Assembly: GCA_965237765.1 (NCBI GenBank)
Contig: OZ250157.1
Coordinates: 1,488,001-1,552,000, forward strand
DNA from: WTGJ01 sp965237765
GTDB taxonomy: Bacteria; Chloroflexota; Anaerolineae; Aggregatilineales; Phototrophicaceae
Length of the DNA: 64,000 nt
Direction: 5' to 3'
Part shown: positions 50,693 to 59,311 of the stretch, in pieces
Position numbering within the stretch: the stretch's first letter is position 1
Layout: each line of letters starts with the position of its first letter
Made by a program: the position numbers and the translations under genes
Notes under the pieces: model-generated
What the model saw: only the letters and a program-made list of their open reading frames with translations
What the model was told of the DNA's origin: nothing
Database searches by the model: none

Positions 50693-53194
50693 TTATTTCC
50701 CCATTCCCCGCCCTAACCACCCCGCCGGCAGCAGGGCGAGCGCGCAGACCAGCGCGCCGATCAGCCCGAGCTCGGCGATGACGGCGATGGCGATGTTCAT
50801 GTAGGAATCGGCATAGGCGATCGGGTCCAGCGCCGCGCCCAGCTCGGCGATGGCGCGGGCGTTGATGCGGCTGAGCGCGAAATTGGAGAGGGCCGCCGCG
50901 CTGATGGCCATGCCCAGCAAGCGCAGCAAGATCACCAGCGCGCCGATGACGCCGCGTTCGCCCGCCCGCGCCGCGTTCAAGCTGGCGCTGCTGATGGGCG
51001 CCAGCGTCAAGCCCAGGCCGACGCCGACGATACTGAGCTGCAGCGCGATCCAGCCATCGCCCAGCGACGCATCCCAGCTGCGCCAGATGAGCGCGAAACC
51101 GAGCGTGGCCATGAGCAAGCCGGCCTGCGCGGCGCGGTGCGGGCCGCGGCGTTCTGTCAGCCAGCCGCCCAGCCAGGCGGCCAGGGCCATGGGCACCGTC
51201 AGCCCGCTCAGTAAGAGGCCCACGCGCAGGGCGCCCTGCGGCAAATCCGCCGAAGTTTCCAGGCTCACGTTGACGAGGATGGGCACGCTGACCAGGCCGA
51301 TCATGATGGCGAAGCCGACGAATAAATTCGTCCAGGAAGCGGGAGCCAGGGGCGGGCGGCGGAAATTGCCCCAATCGAAAATGGGGTCAGCCGCGCGCCG
51401 TGCCCAGATGATATAGGCGGCCAGGCAGGCGGCGCTCAGCGCGAGCAGCGGCAGTGCATAGGATGGCAGGGCGGCGCTGGCCATATCGCCGCTGGCGGGG
51501 TCGATATTGGCGCCGAGGCCGATGATCAGGCTGACGAGGGCCGTGGATAGCAAGGTGGCACCGAGGAAATCGAAGCGGCCGCGTGCGCGGCTTTCCGGCA
51601 AGTTGCGCATGCCGCGCAAGGCGACCCAGAGCGCGAACAGCGTCACCGGCAGGTTCACCCAGAAGAGCGTTTGCCAATTCAGGGCGAACCACTCGGCGCC
51701 CAAGCGGCGCGCGAAATCCTCCAGCGCGCGGCCGGCGGGGCTGGCAAAGGCGGCGATGAGCGCGCCGCCGTAAAGATGCCCGAGCACCCAGCCGAGCGTA
51801 TCCACCGCGGCGACGAGGCCGAAGACACGCGCGCGGCGCTCGGGTGGGAAGAGGTCGCTCACCAGCGCCAGGCTAATTGGCACGAGCGCGCCGGCGCCCA
51901 TTGCTTGCGCCACGCGGCCGATGATGATGGATTGCAGGCCGATCTCGCCGGCAGTCAGGCGCTGCCCTAAGCGGGCGAAGAGTGCGGCCAGAGCCTGATA
52001 GGGCAGGCCATCCGCTTGCGCCACCCAGAGCGAGCCGACGAAGAAGAGCAGCAGGCTGGCCACATAGACCGCGCGCCGACCGAGCAAATCGCTCGCGCGG
52101 CCCACGAAGGTCAGGCTGACCATATAGGCGAGCAGGTAGCCGCTCAGCACCCAGAGCGCGTCGTCGGAGGCTGTTTGCAGCGGCAGGTTCAGATCCACGA
52201 TCAGCTCGGGCAGGAAAGCGGAGACGACGGTGAGGTCCAGCGAGCCGATGAAGAGCGGGATGAGGATGGCGACGAGGATGCGCCAGGCGCGGCGCGGCGG
52301 CGGGTAGTGAGCATCGTCCGGCGGGGGCGCCGGCCGCTGGCGGCGCAGGGCCAGCGCGAGGATGGCGAAACTGAGCAGCAGCAGGGTGACGATGGCGATC
52401 AGCACGGTGGCGACCGAGCTGACGCGCGTGGGTGGGTGGGCGCTTGCGGCGAAAGCGCTGGCGTCGTAATCGTAGGGAGTGGGCAGCTCGTTGCCATCGC
52501 CGACAAAGCGTGGCGCGTGGTCGTAATCGTAGAAATCCAGGCGCCAACCGGTGTCCGTATTCGGCTCGCGCAGCTCGATGCGGGCGGTCAGGCCGCGGGC
52601 GCGCTCCAGCCAGAGGTCAACTTGCACCAGCGGCGGCAGCGTCGCCAGGTCAAAGAGCAGCGGCGAGAGCGTTTCGCCATCGGCCAAGGCGGAGAGGTGG
52701 TGGGCGCGCTGACCATCGGCGAGGTATTCGATGCCGAGCGATTGCGGCGCCGCCATGGAGAGGAGTGCCTGATCCAGCGTGCCGCCAGGCGCGAGCAATT
52801 GCGCCGGCTCGAAATCGGGCGCGAGGGCGGATTCGCGCCACCCAATGGCCGGCAAGCGGTAGAATTGTGCTGAATCGAGCATGAAGATGGCCAGGTCGAG
52901 CGTGATGGCGCCGGCGGCGAGGCGCGCATCCAGCCAGAGGGCCGAAGGCTGGACGACTTGCACCTGCGCGCGGACGAGGAAGAATTGGAGACCGATGCCG
53001 GCGATCTGCAGGTTGAGCGGCGGCGGGTCGCCGAGGGGTTCGATGGTGAAGCTGAGCGATTGTGTTTGGCGGAGCTTGGCGCGGGCGGTTGCGAGCAGCT
53101 CGGCGACGGGCGTATCTTCATCGCCGCCGAAGCCGGCGCAGGCCGCGAGCAGGAGCGCGCAGAAGAGGAATAGGGGCAGGGCGGGGCGGCGCAA
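50693..53194 (-). CDS. Fusion of LppX/LprG-like lipoprotein domain and DHA2-type MFS exporter
   Basis: The 833-residue protein starts at TTG (GGAG six bases upstream) with a lipoprotein signal ending LLLAAC, lipid Cys19. Residues ~30-235 resemble the LppX/LprAFG lipid-binding fold (LRQTQSLSFTIEPLG; beta-rich). One membrane helix (~265-285) leads to an MFS domain of about 14 segments (~305-825) with motif A GRASDLLGRRAVYV and DHA2 features. In mycobacteria LprG and the MFS protein P55 are separate operon partners in lipid export. Here they are one chain, suggesting a lipid or drug exporter. Confidence 0.82.
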   Translation of the reverse strand: MRRPALPLFLFCALLLAACAGFGGDEDTPVAELLATARAKLRQTQSLSFTIEPLGDPPPLNLQIAGIGLQFFLVRAQVQVVQPSALWLDARLAAGAITLDLAIFMLDSAQFYRLPAIGWRESALAPDFEPAQLLAPGGTLDQALLSMAAPQSLGIEYLADGQRAHHLSALADGETLSPLLFDLATLPPLVQVDLWLERARGLTARIELREPNTDTGWRLDFYDYDHAPRFVGDGNELPTPYDYDASAFAASAHPPTRVSSVATVLIAIVTLLLLSFAILALALRRQRPAPPPDDAHYPPPRRAWRILVAILIPLFIGSLDLTVVSAFLPELIVDLNLPLQTASDDALWVLSGYLLAYMVSLTFVGRASDLLGRRAVYVASLLLFFVGSLWVAQADGLPYQALAALFARLGQRLTAGEIGLQSIIIGRVAQAMGAGALVPISLALVSDLFPPERRARVFGLVAAVDTLGWVLGHLYGGALIAAFASPAGRALEDFARRLGAEWFALNWQTLFWVNLPVTLFALWVALRGMRNLPESRARGRFDFLGATLLSTALVSLIIGLGANIDPASGDMASAALPSYALPLLALSAACLAAYIIWARRAADPIFDWGNFRRPPLAPASWTNLFVGFAIMIGLVSVPILVNVSLETSADLPQGALRVGLLLSGLTVPMALAAWLGGWLTERRGPHRAAQAGLLMATLGFALIWRSWDASLGDGWIALQLSIVGVGLGLTLAPISSASLNAARAGERGVIGALVILLRLLGMAISAAALSNFALSRINARAIAELGAALDPIAYADSYMNIAIAVIAELGLIGALVCALALLPAGWLGRGMGK

Positions 53195-53344
53195 GGGCGG
53201 CTCCGGGTGGGTGGAGTTGGTGAGCGTAGTATAGGTTAAGGTGGGGCAGGCGAGGTTGGATTGGCGCGGCGTCGGCGAATATACTTCGTCGCCTTAATGC
53301 AGACATAGAGTGGCAACAATTTAATTCTCGCTCCCTCCCTTCGC

Positions 53345-53350
53345 TATAAT
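53345..53350 (+). promoter_or_regulatory. -10 box of the HSD10-like gene
   Basis: TCGCTATAAT is perfect -10 sequence 19 bases before the first ATG. TTAATT 18 bases upstream is a poor -35. The CGCTATAAT context matches other promoters in the window. Confidence 0.5.
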
Positions 53351-53368
53351 CATCACCGACCGAGCAGA

Positions 53369-54148
53369 ATGGATTACGGCATGGACTTGCAACAATCGGT
53401 CGCGCTCATCACCGGCGGCGCATCGGGCCTGGGCGCGGCGACGGCGCGGCGTTTTGTGGCGGCGGGCGGGCGTGCCCTGCTCGTGGATCGCGATGCGGCG
53501 CGCGGCGAGGCGCTGGCGGCGGAGCTGGGCGCGGCGGCGCGCTTCGTGGCGGCGGATGTCACCGAGAGCGCGGATATCGAAGCGGCCATCGCGGCGGCGC
53601 AGGGATCCTTCGGCGCGCTGCATATCGTCGTCAATTGCGCGGGCATCGGCCTGGCGCTGCGCACGCTGGGGCGCGAGGGCGCGCATCCGCTGGATCTCTT
53701 CGAGCGGGTGATCCGCGTCAATCTGGTGGGCACCTTCAACGTGATTCGCCTTTGCGTGCCGGTGATAGCGCGAAACCACCCAGACGATGGCGGCGAGCGC
53801 GGTGTCATCATCAACACGGCGTCGGTGGCCGCGTATGAGGGGCAGATTGGGCAGGTTGCTTATTCGGCGAGCAAGGGCGGTATTGTGGGGATGACCCTGC
53901 CGCTGGCGCGCGACCTGGCGCGGAACGCGATTCGCGTGGTAACGATCGCGCCGGGGCTTTTCGATACGCCCCTGCTGGCGGGTTTGCCAGAGGCGGCGCG
54001 CGCTTCGTTGGGGGCGCAGGTGCCGCACCCGGCGCGCCTGGGGCAGCCGCCGGAATACGCGCAGGCGGCGCAGTTCATCGTCGAGGCGCGCTATTTGAAC
54101 GGCGAAGTGTTGCGGTTGGATGGCGCGTTGCGGATGGCGCCAAGGTAG
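53369..54148 (+). CDS. SDR-family 3-hydroxyacyl-CoA dehydrogenase, HSD10-like
   Basis: The 259-residue protein has LITGGASGLGAATARRFVAAGG, LLVDRDAA (Asp for NAD), VNCAGIGLA, NTASVAAYEGQIGQVAYSAS with YSASK, and APGLFDTPLLAGLPE. The last motif is typical of type II 3-hydroxyacyl-CoA dehydrogenase/17-beta-HSD10. It would serve beta-oxidation or branched-chain breakdown. Start could be the ATG at 53381. Confidence 0.85.
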   Translation: MDYGMDLQQSVALITGGASGLGAATARRFVAAGGRALLVDRDAARGEALAAELGAAARFVAADVTESADIEAAIAAAQGSFGALHIVVNCAGIGLALRTLGREGAHPLDLFERVIRVNLVGTFNVIRLCVPVIARNHPDDGGERGVIINTASVAAYEGQIGQVAYSASKGGIVGMTLPLARDLARNAIRVVTIAPGLFDTPLLAGLPEAARASLGAQVPHPARLGQPPEYAQAAQFIVEARYLNGEVLRLDGALRMAPR

Positions 54149-54241
54149 GGGGTGGGAAAATGGATTTACACACAATCGGGCATAGCAATCACGATAGCGG
54201 TATTCCTTGTTGGCCCCCCCCCGTTAGTTATTGTTCTTATA

Positions 54242-54586
54242 CTAGGTGCCAGCCGCGTTTTGGTCGCCAGCCGCATTTTGGTCGCTAGCCGCATTTTGGT
54301 CGCCAGCCGCATTTTGGCCGCCAGCCGCATTTTGGCCGCCAGCCGCCTTTTGGCTGCTAGCCTTCTTTTCGTGTGCTCTTCCGGCAAACCAAAAGGAAAC
54401 GACTGCTGCTCCAATCGGCAGAACGGCGAAAAAGATATCTTTTGCCATGTCGGCATTGTCTGTGAAAAGGGCGTAGTAACCAATTATCAAACCACCGAAG
54501 ATAAACACAAAGGCGGCAGCTATATACGTAACCACTACGCGAACTCTACTACGGCGCTCCTCAAGCATTTTTTCAATATCTATCAT
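54242..54586 (-). CDS. Two-helix membrane protein with hexapeptide-repeat tail
   Basis: The 114-residue protein starts MIDIEKMLEERRSRVRVVVT after AAGGAT. It has two membrane helices (about 18-40 and 49-67). The C-terminal ~38 residues are QNAAG(D/G)-type hexapeptide repeats, coded by six 18-base tandem repeats. No family recognised. GC is lower than neighbours except in the repeat. The repeat number may vary between strains. Confidence 0.6.
   Translation of the reverse strand: MIDIEKMLEERRSRVRVVVTYIAAAFVFIFGGLIIGYYALFTDNADMAKDIFFAVLPIGAAVVSFWFAGRAHEKKASSQKAAGGQNAAGGQNAAGDQNAASDQNAAGDQNAAGT
54248..54355. repeat. 18-base tandem repeat, six units
   Basis: Units of GCCAGCCGCATTTTGGTC with few changes, 6 x 18 = 108 bases. 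It lies inside the small membrane-protein gene and keeps the reading frame. Confidence 0.85.
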
Positions 54587-54852
54587 GGATATTCATCCTT
54601 CCTATTGGCTATTCAACCCCTAATCCCGTCGGCTTTCAGCGGGGTCCGGTTCGACTAGTTGGGGTTGCTCACCACCCACTAACAACATGTTGCTCGAGGC
54701 ATTAACGTAGTAGTTTGTGCATTTGGTGTCAAGACAGACGTATAAGCCCCAATTACCTCGGCGGTCGCTGCTTCGCCGATTTCGCCTAGCGCCGCCGTTG
54801 CGTTTCCATTATTGGGTTACACTGCGTTCCAGTGGATTCATAGGAGCAGATT

Positions 54853-55449
54853 ATGGGCGACGAGCAACCGGCCCTGTATACGATTGGGCATAGCAACCTG
54901 GAGATGGAGCGCTTCCTGGAATACTTGCGCCTGTATGGCATCACAGCGCTCGTCGATACGCGGACGCGGCCGCAAAGCCGATATTTCCCCTGGTTCAACC
55001 GGCGAAACCTCGGCGCACAGTTGGACGAAGCCGGGATTGGCTATGGGTTCATCGATTACCAGCGTGAGGGTGAAACCATCCAACTCCTGCTCCATGACCG
55101 CGCCGACACGAAACAAAAGATTTTCGACAACTGCCTGGGCGGTTACCCAAAGGAGGCGTCGGTCTACCCCGTCCCCGGTTTCACCGGGCCCAAGGCCGTC
55201 AAAGCGATGGATGTGGAGACAGAGCGGCCGGCATTCTATGAGCAAATCATGACGAAAGATTGGTTCCGGCGGGGCATCGAGCAGTTGCTGACCGTGATGG
55301 ATGACAGCGAGCGCGTGGCAATCTTGTGCGCCTGTCGTGATTGGAAAGATTGCCACCGCGAAAACCTGATCGCGGCTTATCTGCGGCAGGAACAGCCGGC
55401 AGTCGCCATCCGCCACATTACTTTTGAAGGCGAGTTGCTGAGCGCCTAG
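54853..55449 (+). CDS. DUF488 family protein
   Basis: The 198-residue protein starts YTIGHSNLEMERFLEYL after the initial seven residues. It has LVDTRTRPQSRYFPWFNRRN and the C-terminal CACRDWKDCHRENLI, the DUF488 hallmarks. The family is common in bacteria, has a putative nucleotide or nucleic-acid related role, and often lies with DNA-repair or phage genes. Function not known. The region between 54587 and 54852 shows no gene. Confidence 0.85.
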   Translation: MGDEQPALYTIGHSNLEMERFLEYLRLYGITALVDTRTRPQSRYFPWFNRRNLGAQLDEAGIGYGFIDYQREGETIQLLLHDRADTKQKIFDNCLGGYPKEASVYPVPGFTGPKAVKAMDVETERPAFYEQIMTKDWFRRGIEQLLTVMDDSERVAILCACRDWKDCHRENLIAAYLRQEQPAVAIRHITFEGELLSA

Positions 55450-55485
55450 CGACTGCTCGCGCTGGCGGCGGTTTCGTCTAGTCCC

Positions 55486-56874
55486 TCACTCCGCCAACCC
55501 AGCCGCCTCTAACGCACCGCGCAGATCACGTGCTTCTTCCAGGTGCAGGCCGGTTGGCGCTGGGTTGCCGCCACGGCGGCGGCGCGGCACGATCGCGCGG
55601 CGAAAGCCCACCTGAGCGGCTTCTTGCAGGCGGGCGTCCAGCTGCCCGACGCTGCGGAGCTCGCCGCTCAGGCCCAGCTCGCCGATGCACACCACATCCG
55701 AAGGGAGCGGGCGGTCGCGCAGGCTCGAGGCCAGCGCCAGCGCCGTCGCCAGATCGGAAGCGGGCTCGCGGATCCGCAGGCCGCCTACCACGTTCACGAA
55801 GACGTCCTGCTCGTGCAGCGGTAAGCCGGCGCGCACGCTGAGCACCGCGCAGAGCATCAGTAGGCGGTTAAGATCCAGGCCGTTTGGCGTGCGGCGCGGG
55901 TAGCTGAAAGTGGAGCGGCTGGTCAGTGCCTGCAGCTCGACCAGGAGCGGCCGCGTGCCTTCCAGCAGGACGGCGATGGCCGAACCCGGCGCGTTGGCGG
56001 CACGCTCTTGCAAGAAGGCCTCGGAAGGATTGGCGACCTCCACCAGGCCGGTGGCGCTCATCTCGAAAACGCCGACCTCACTCGTCGCGCCGAAGCGGTT
56101 CTTGACGCTGCGCAGGAGGCGGAAGGTCTGGAAGGGATCGCCTTCCAGGTAGAGCACGGTGTCGACGATGTGCTCGAGCACGCGCGGGCCGGCGATGCTG
56201 CCTTCTTTGGTTACGTGGCCGACGAGCAACACGCTCAACGCGCCCGCCTTGGCGCGTTGTTGCAGCTGGCTGGCGCATTCGCGGATCTGGCCGACCATCC
56301 CCGGCGCCGAATTCAGCGCTTCGCTATGGGCGGTCTGGATGGAATCGATGATGAGCAGCGCCGGATCCAGCTGGTCGACGGCAGCGAAGATGCGCTCGAG
56401 GTTGGTTTCGGCGAGCAGGTAGAGGGAGTCGTTTGCGCCATCCATGCCGAGGCGGCGCGTGCGCATGCTCAGCTGGCGCAGCGATTCCTCGCCGCTGACG
56501 TAGAGCACGCACCCGAGCGAGGCGGCCATCGCGCCTGCCAGTTGCGTGAGCAGGGTGGATTTGCCGATGCCCGGTTCGCCGCCGAGCAGGGTGACGCTGC
56601 CGGGGACGAGGCCGCCGCCCAGCACGCGGCTCATCTCGCCGATGGGGACGGGCAGGCGTTCCTCGTCGGTGGCGGGGATATCGGAGAGGCGGCGGGCGTC
56701 CGGCGCGGTGATGGCGGGTTTATGGCGGCTGGCGCGGGCGGCTGGCGCTTCGGTGATGGCTTCCATCGTGTTGAACTCGCCGCAGGCAGGGCAGCGTCCG
56801 AGCTGGTGCGGAGATTGGCGGCCGCATTCGCGGCAACGGTAGCTGGTGCGCGCGCGCCGACTCGGTGTGGCCAT
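55486..56874 (-). CDS. radA: DNA repair protein RadA
   Basis: The 462-residue RecA-like protein has the N-terminal zinc finger CRECGRQSPHQLGRCPAC. The Walker A motif is LLGGEPGIGKSTLLTQ, Walker B LLIIDSIQT, and the RadA-specific KNRFG motif lies in RSVKNRFGATSE. The C-terminal Lon-like domain is present (QDVFVNVVGGLRI). It processes recombination intermediates. It starts five bases after the acyl-CoA dehydrogenase stop, on the same strand. Confidence 0.95.
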   Translation of the reverse strand: MATPSRRARTSYRCRECGRQSPHQLGRCPACGEFNTMEAITEAPAARASRHKPAITAPDARRLSDIPATDEERLPVPIGEMSRVLGGGLVPGSVTLLGGEPGIGKSTLLTQLAGAMAASLGCVLYVSGEESLRQLSMRTRRLGMDGANDSLYLLAETNLERIFAAVDQLDPALLIIDSIQTAHSEALNSAPGMVGQIRECASQLQQRAKAGALSVLLVGHVTKEGSIAGPRVLEHIVDTVLYLEGDPFQTFRLLRSVKNRFGATSEVGVFEMSATGLVEVANPSEAFLQERAANAPGSAIAVLLEGTRPLLVELQALTSRSTFSYPRRTPNGLDLNRLLMLCAVLSVRAGLPLHEQDVFVNVVGGLRIREPASDLATALALASSLRDRPLPSDVVCIGELGLSGELRSVGQLDARLQEAAQVGFRRAIVPRRRRGGNPAPTGLHLEEARDLRGALEAAGLAE

Positions 56875-56879
56875 GTTCC

Positions 56880-58067
56880 TCAGGCGTCGGTCGCGCCGAA
56901 TTTACGGCGGATGTAGCGCGCGATGACCATGCGGTGCACTTCGGAGGCGCCGTCGTAGATGCGGAAGGCGCGCGCGGTCTCGTACCAGGCGCTTAAAGGT
57001 AGGTCGCGCGAGTAGCCGCTGCCGCCGCAGATCTGGATGGCGCGGTCGAGCACGCGGTGCACGCTTTCTGATACGTGCACCTTGCAGATGGAGGTCTCGC
57101 GGCGGGCGCGTTCGCCCTGATCGAGCAGCCAGGCGGCCTGTTGCACCATCATACGGCCGGCGTGCAGCTCGATATCCGAATCGGCCAGCATGGTCTGGAT
57201 AGCGCCCTGCTCGGCGAGGGTCTTGCCGAAGGCTTCGCGGCGGCTGGCGTAATCAGTGGCGATTTCGAGCGCGCGCTGGGCGATGCCGGTCCAGCGCATG
57301 CAATGCGTGAGGCGGGCCGGGCCGAGGCGGTGCTGCGCCAGGGCGAAGCCCTGTCCCGGTTCGCCGAGGGTGGCGCTATCCGGCAGGCGCAGGTCGTGAT
57401 AGCGCATCTCCACGTGGCCGCCGAAATCGGGCAGGCCCATGGTCGGGACGTCGCGCAGGATTTCGATGCCCGGCGCGTCGATGGGGGTGAGGAAGAGGGT
57501 GGCGCCCTGGTGCGCGTGCGTTTCGTCGTCGTGCCGCGCCATGATGATGAGGAAATCCGCGACGACGCCGTTGCTGCTGAACCATTTGTGGCCGTTCAGG
57601 ATCCAATCGTGGCCATCGCGGCGGGCGGTGGTGAGCAGCATCGTCGGGTCGCTGCCGGCGCCGGGCGGCGGCTCGGTCATGGAAAAGGCGGAGAATTGAT
57701 CGCCATTCACGAGCGGGCGCAGGTAGCGTTCGCGCTGTTCGGCGTCAGCAAAGCGCTCCAGGAGGTGCATGTTGCCTTCGTCGGGCGCGTTGCATTGGAT
57801 GGAGAGCGGGCCGAGCAGGGAACGGCCGGCCGCTTCGAATACGGGAATTTGCTCGAGGATGCTCAGGCCCAGGCCACCGAGTTCCGGCGGCATCGAAGGC
57901 GCCCAGAGGCTGGCCGCTTTCGCTTTGGCGCGGGTTTCGGCGAGGCGCGCTTTGGTGAGGGTGGCGCCGTGCTGGGTTTCGGTCTCGAGGGGGATGACCT
58001 CATCAGAAACGAATTGTGCGACGCGCGCGGCGAGCTGCTGGATGCGATCGGGAGTGGTGAAGTCCAT
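56880..58067 (-). CDS. Acyl-CoA dehydrogenase
   Basis: The 395-residue flavoenzyme carries the middle-domain motif SMTEPPPGAGSDPTML with NGHKWFSSNG and the C-terminal QICGGSGYSRDLPLS and RIYDGASEVHRMVIARYI. It resembles the ACAD10/11-like group. It removes two hydrogens from acyl-CoA in beta-oxidation and would work with HSD10-type and thioesterase proteins in the window. The catalytic base is not assigned. Confidence 0.9.
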   Translation of the reverse strand: MDFTTPDRIQQLAARVAQFVSDEVIPLETETQHGATLTKARLAETRAKAKAASLWAPSMPPELGGLGLSILEQIPVFEAAGRSLLGPLSIQCNAPDEGNMHLLERFADAEQRERYLRPLVNGDQFSAFSMTEPPPGAGSDPTMLLTTARRDGHDWILNGHKWFSSNGVVADFLIIMARHDDETHAHQGATLFLTPIDAPGIEILRDVPTMGLPDFGGHVEMRYHDLRLPDSATLGEPGQGFALAQHRLGPARLTHCMRWTGIAQRALEIATDYASRREAFGKTLAEQGAIQTMLADSDIELHAGRMMVQQAAWLLDQGERARRETSICKVHVSESVHRVLDRAIQICGGSGYSRDLPLSAWYETARAFRIYDGASEVHRMVIARYIRRKFGATDA

Positions 58068-58183
58068 TGTGGGGCCTTGTGGTGGGGCTGGGGGGTTAGT
58101 GTAGCACAGGGTGAGCGTTACGGAGTTAGCACAGGTTTGCTATGATGGGCTATCATGGGAGTTACTTCGGAGAGGGCTGCATT

Positions 58184-59311
58184 GTGGCCAAGAACAGAAA
58201 CCTGCACCAAGCGAAATCCAACAAAAAAGACGAGTTCTACACCCGGCTGGTCGATATCGAGAATGAGCTCCGTCATTACACCGACCACTTCCGCGGGAAG
58301 GTGGTCTATTGCAACTGCGATGACCCGCGCGTGAGCAATTTCTTTCATTACTTCGCCTACAACTTCCGCGTGCTCGGATTAAAGAAACTGATTACCACCT
58401 GCTACCAGAACCAGCAAATGGATCTGTTCAGCCGGCACGATGCGGAAAAGGCGATCTGGCTGGAATACGATGGGACAGAAAACGAGACCGGCGTTCCCTC
58501 AGTCGAAGACATCGGCATTCACTATCTGGAAGGCGATGGCGATTTCCGAAGCGCGGAATGTATCGAGCTGCTCAGGGGTGCGAACATCGTGGTGACGAAC
58601 CCGCCCTTTTCGCTGTTCCGTGAATATGTCGCGCAGTTGATGGAGTACGACAAGAAGTTTCTCATCATCGGTCATCAGAACGCGATTACTTATAAGGAGA
58701 TTTTCCCACTGATTAAAGATAACAAATTGTGGCTTGGGATTACTCCTCGCGGAAAGGACATGTTGTTTGATGTTCCGAAAGACTATGCAAAAGAATTAGT
58801 GGCAACAAAGAAAGAGGGCAGCGCTTATAGAATCGTGGATGGCGTGGTTTATGGCAGGCTTGGAAGCGCTTGCTGGTACACCAATCTTGACTACCGGCAG
58901 AGGCACGAAGAACTGATTTTATACAAGCGCTACTCCCCAGCCGAATACCCCAAGTATGACAACTACGATGCGATTGAAGTGTCTAAAACCGCCGAGATTC
59001 CAATGGATTGGCATGGAGCGATGGGTGTGCCAATAACCTTCTTGAACAAACACAATCCAGAGCAATTTGAGATTTTGGGTGCTTCCCAAAGAGGATGTCA
59101 TGACGATATTCCTGATACAAGAAAATATAATGATTACTGGGAAGTCCGACAAGATGGCACAAAAACAGGGTCATCTGGTAGCAAAACGAACGAAAATGCT
59201 AATTTAACTGGCAATGACGGAAGAAGGAATTACTTTATAAATAGCGAAGGACGAATAGTCCAATCTGCTTATCAGCGCATTTTTATTCGCAAAAAGGGGA
59301 AGCATAAATGA
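58184..59311 (+). CDS. EcoRI-type adenine-specific DNA methyltransferase
   Basis: The 375-residue protein starts at GTG behind GGAGAGGG: VAKNRNLHQAKSNKKDEFYT. It has CDDPRVSNFFHYFAYNF (residues 45-61) and the catalytic NPPFS (Asn139-Ser143) in VVTNPPFSLFREYV, as in M.EcoRI-family N6-adenine methylases. The C-terminal half is AT-richer and ends in a basic tail. Four bases overlap the next gene (ATGA), so the two are one transcription unit. Confidence 0.85.
   Translation: MAKNRNLHQAKSNKKDEFYTRLVDIENELRHYTDHFRGKVVYCNCDDPRVSNFFHYFAYNFRVLGLKKLITTCYQNQQMDLFSRHDAEKAIWLEYDGTENETGVPSVEDIGIHYLEGDGDFRSAECIELLRGANIVVTNPPFSLFREYVAQLMEYDKKFLIIGHQNAITYKEIFPLIKDNKLWLGITPRGKDMLFDVPKDYAKELVATKKEGSAYRIVDGVVYGRLGSACWYTNLDYRQRHEELILYKRYSPAEYPKYDNYDAIEVSKTAEIPMDWHGAMGVPITFLNKHNPEQFEILGASQRGCHDDIPDTRKYNDYWEVRQDGTKTGSSGSKTNENANLTGNDGRRNYFINSEGRIVQSAYQRIFIRKKGKHK

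Noticed and set aside
50628..51374. Upstream extension of the phosphatase frame
   Set aside because: It lies inside the MFS fusion gene in another frame; ATG at 50627 with AAGGGTG explains the phosphatase.
54152..54658. Plus-strand 168-codon frame over the tandem repeat
   Set aside because: An 18-base repeat is open in several frames; the minus frame has a ribosome site and membrane helices, the plus frame does not look natural outside the repeat.
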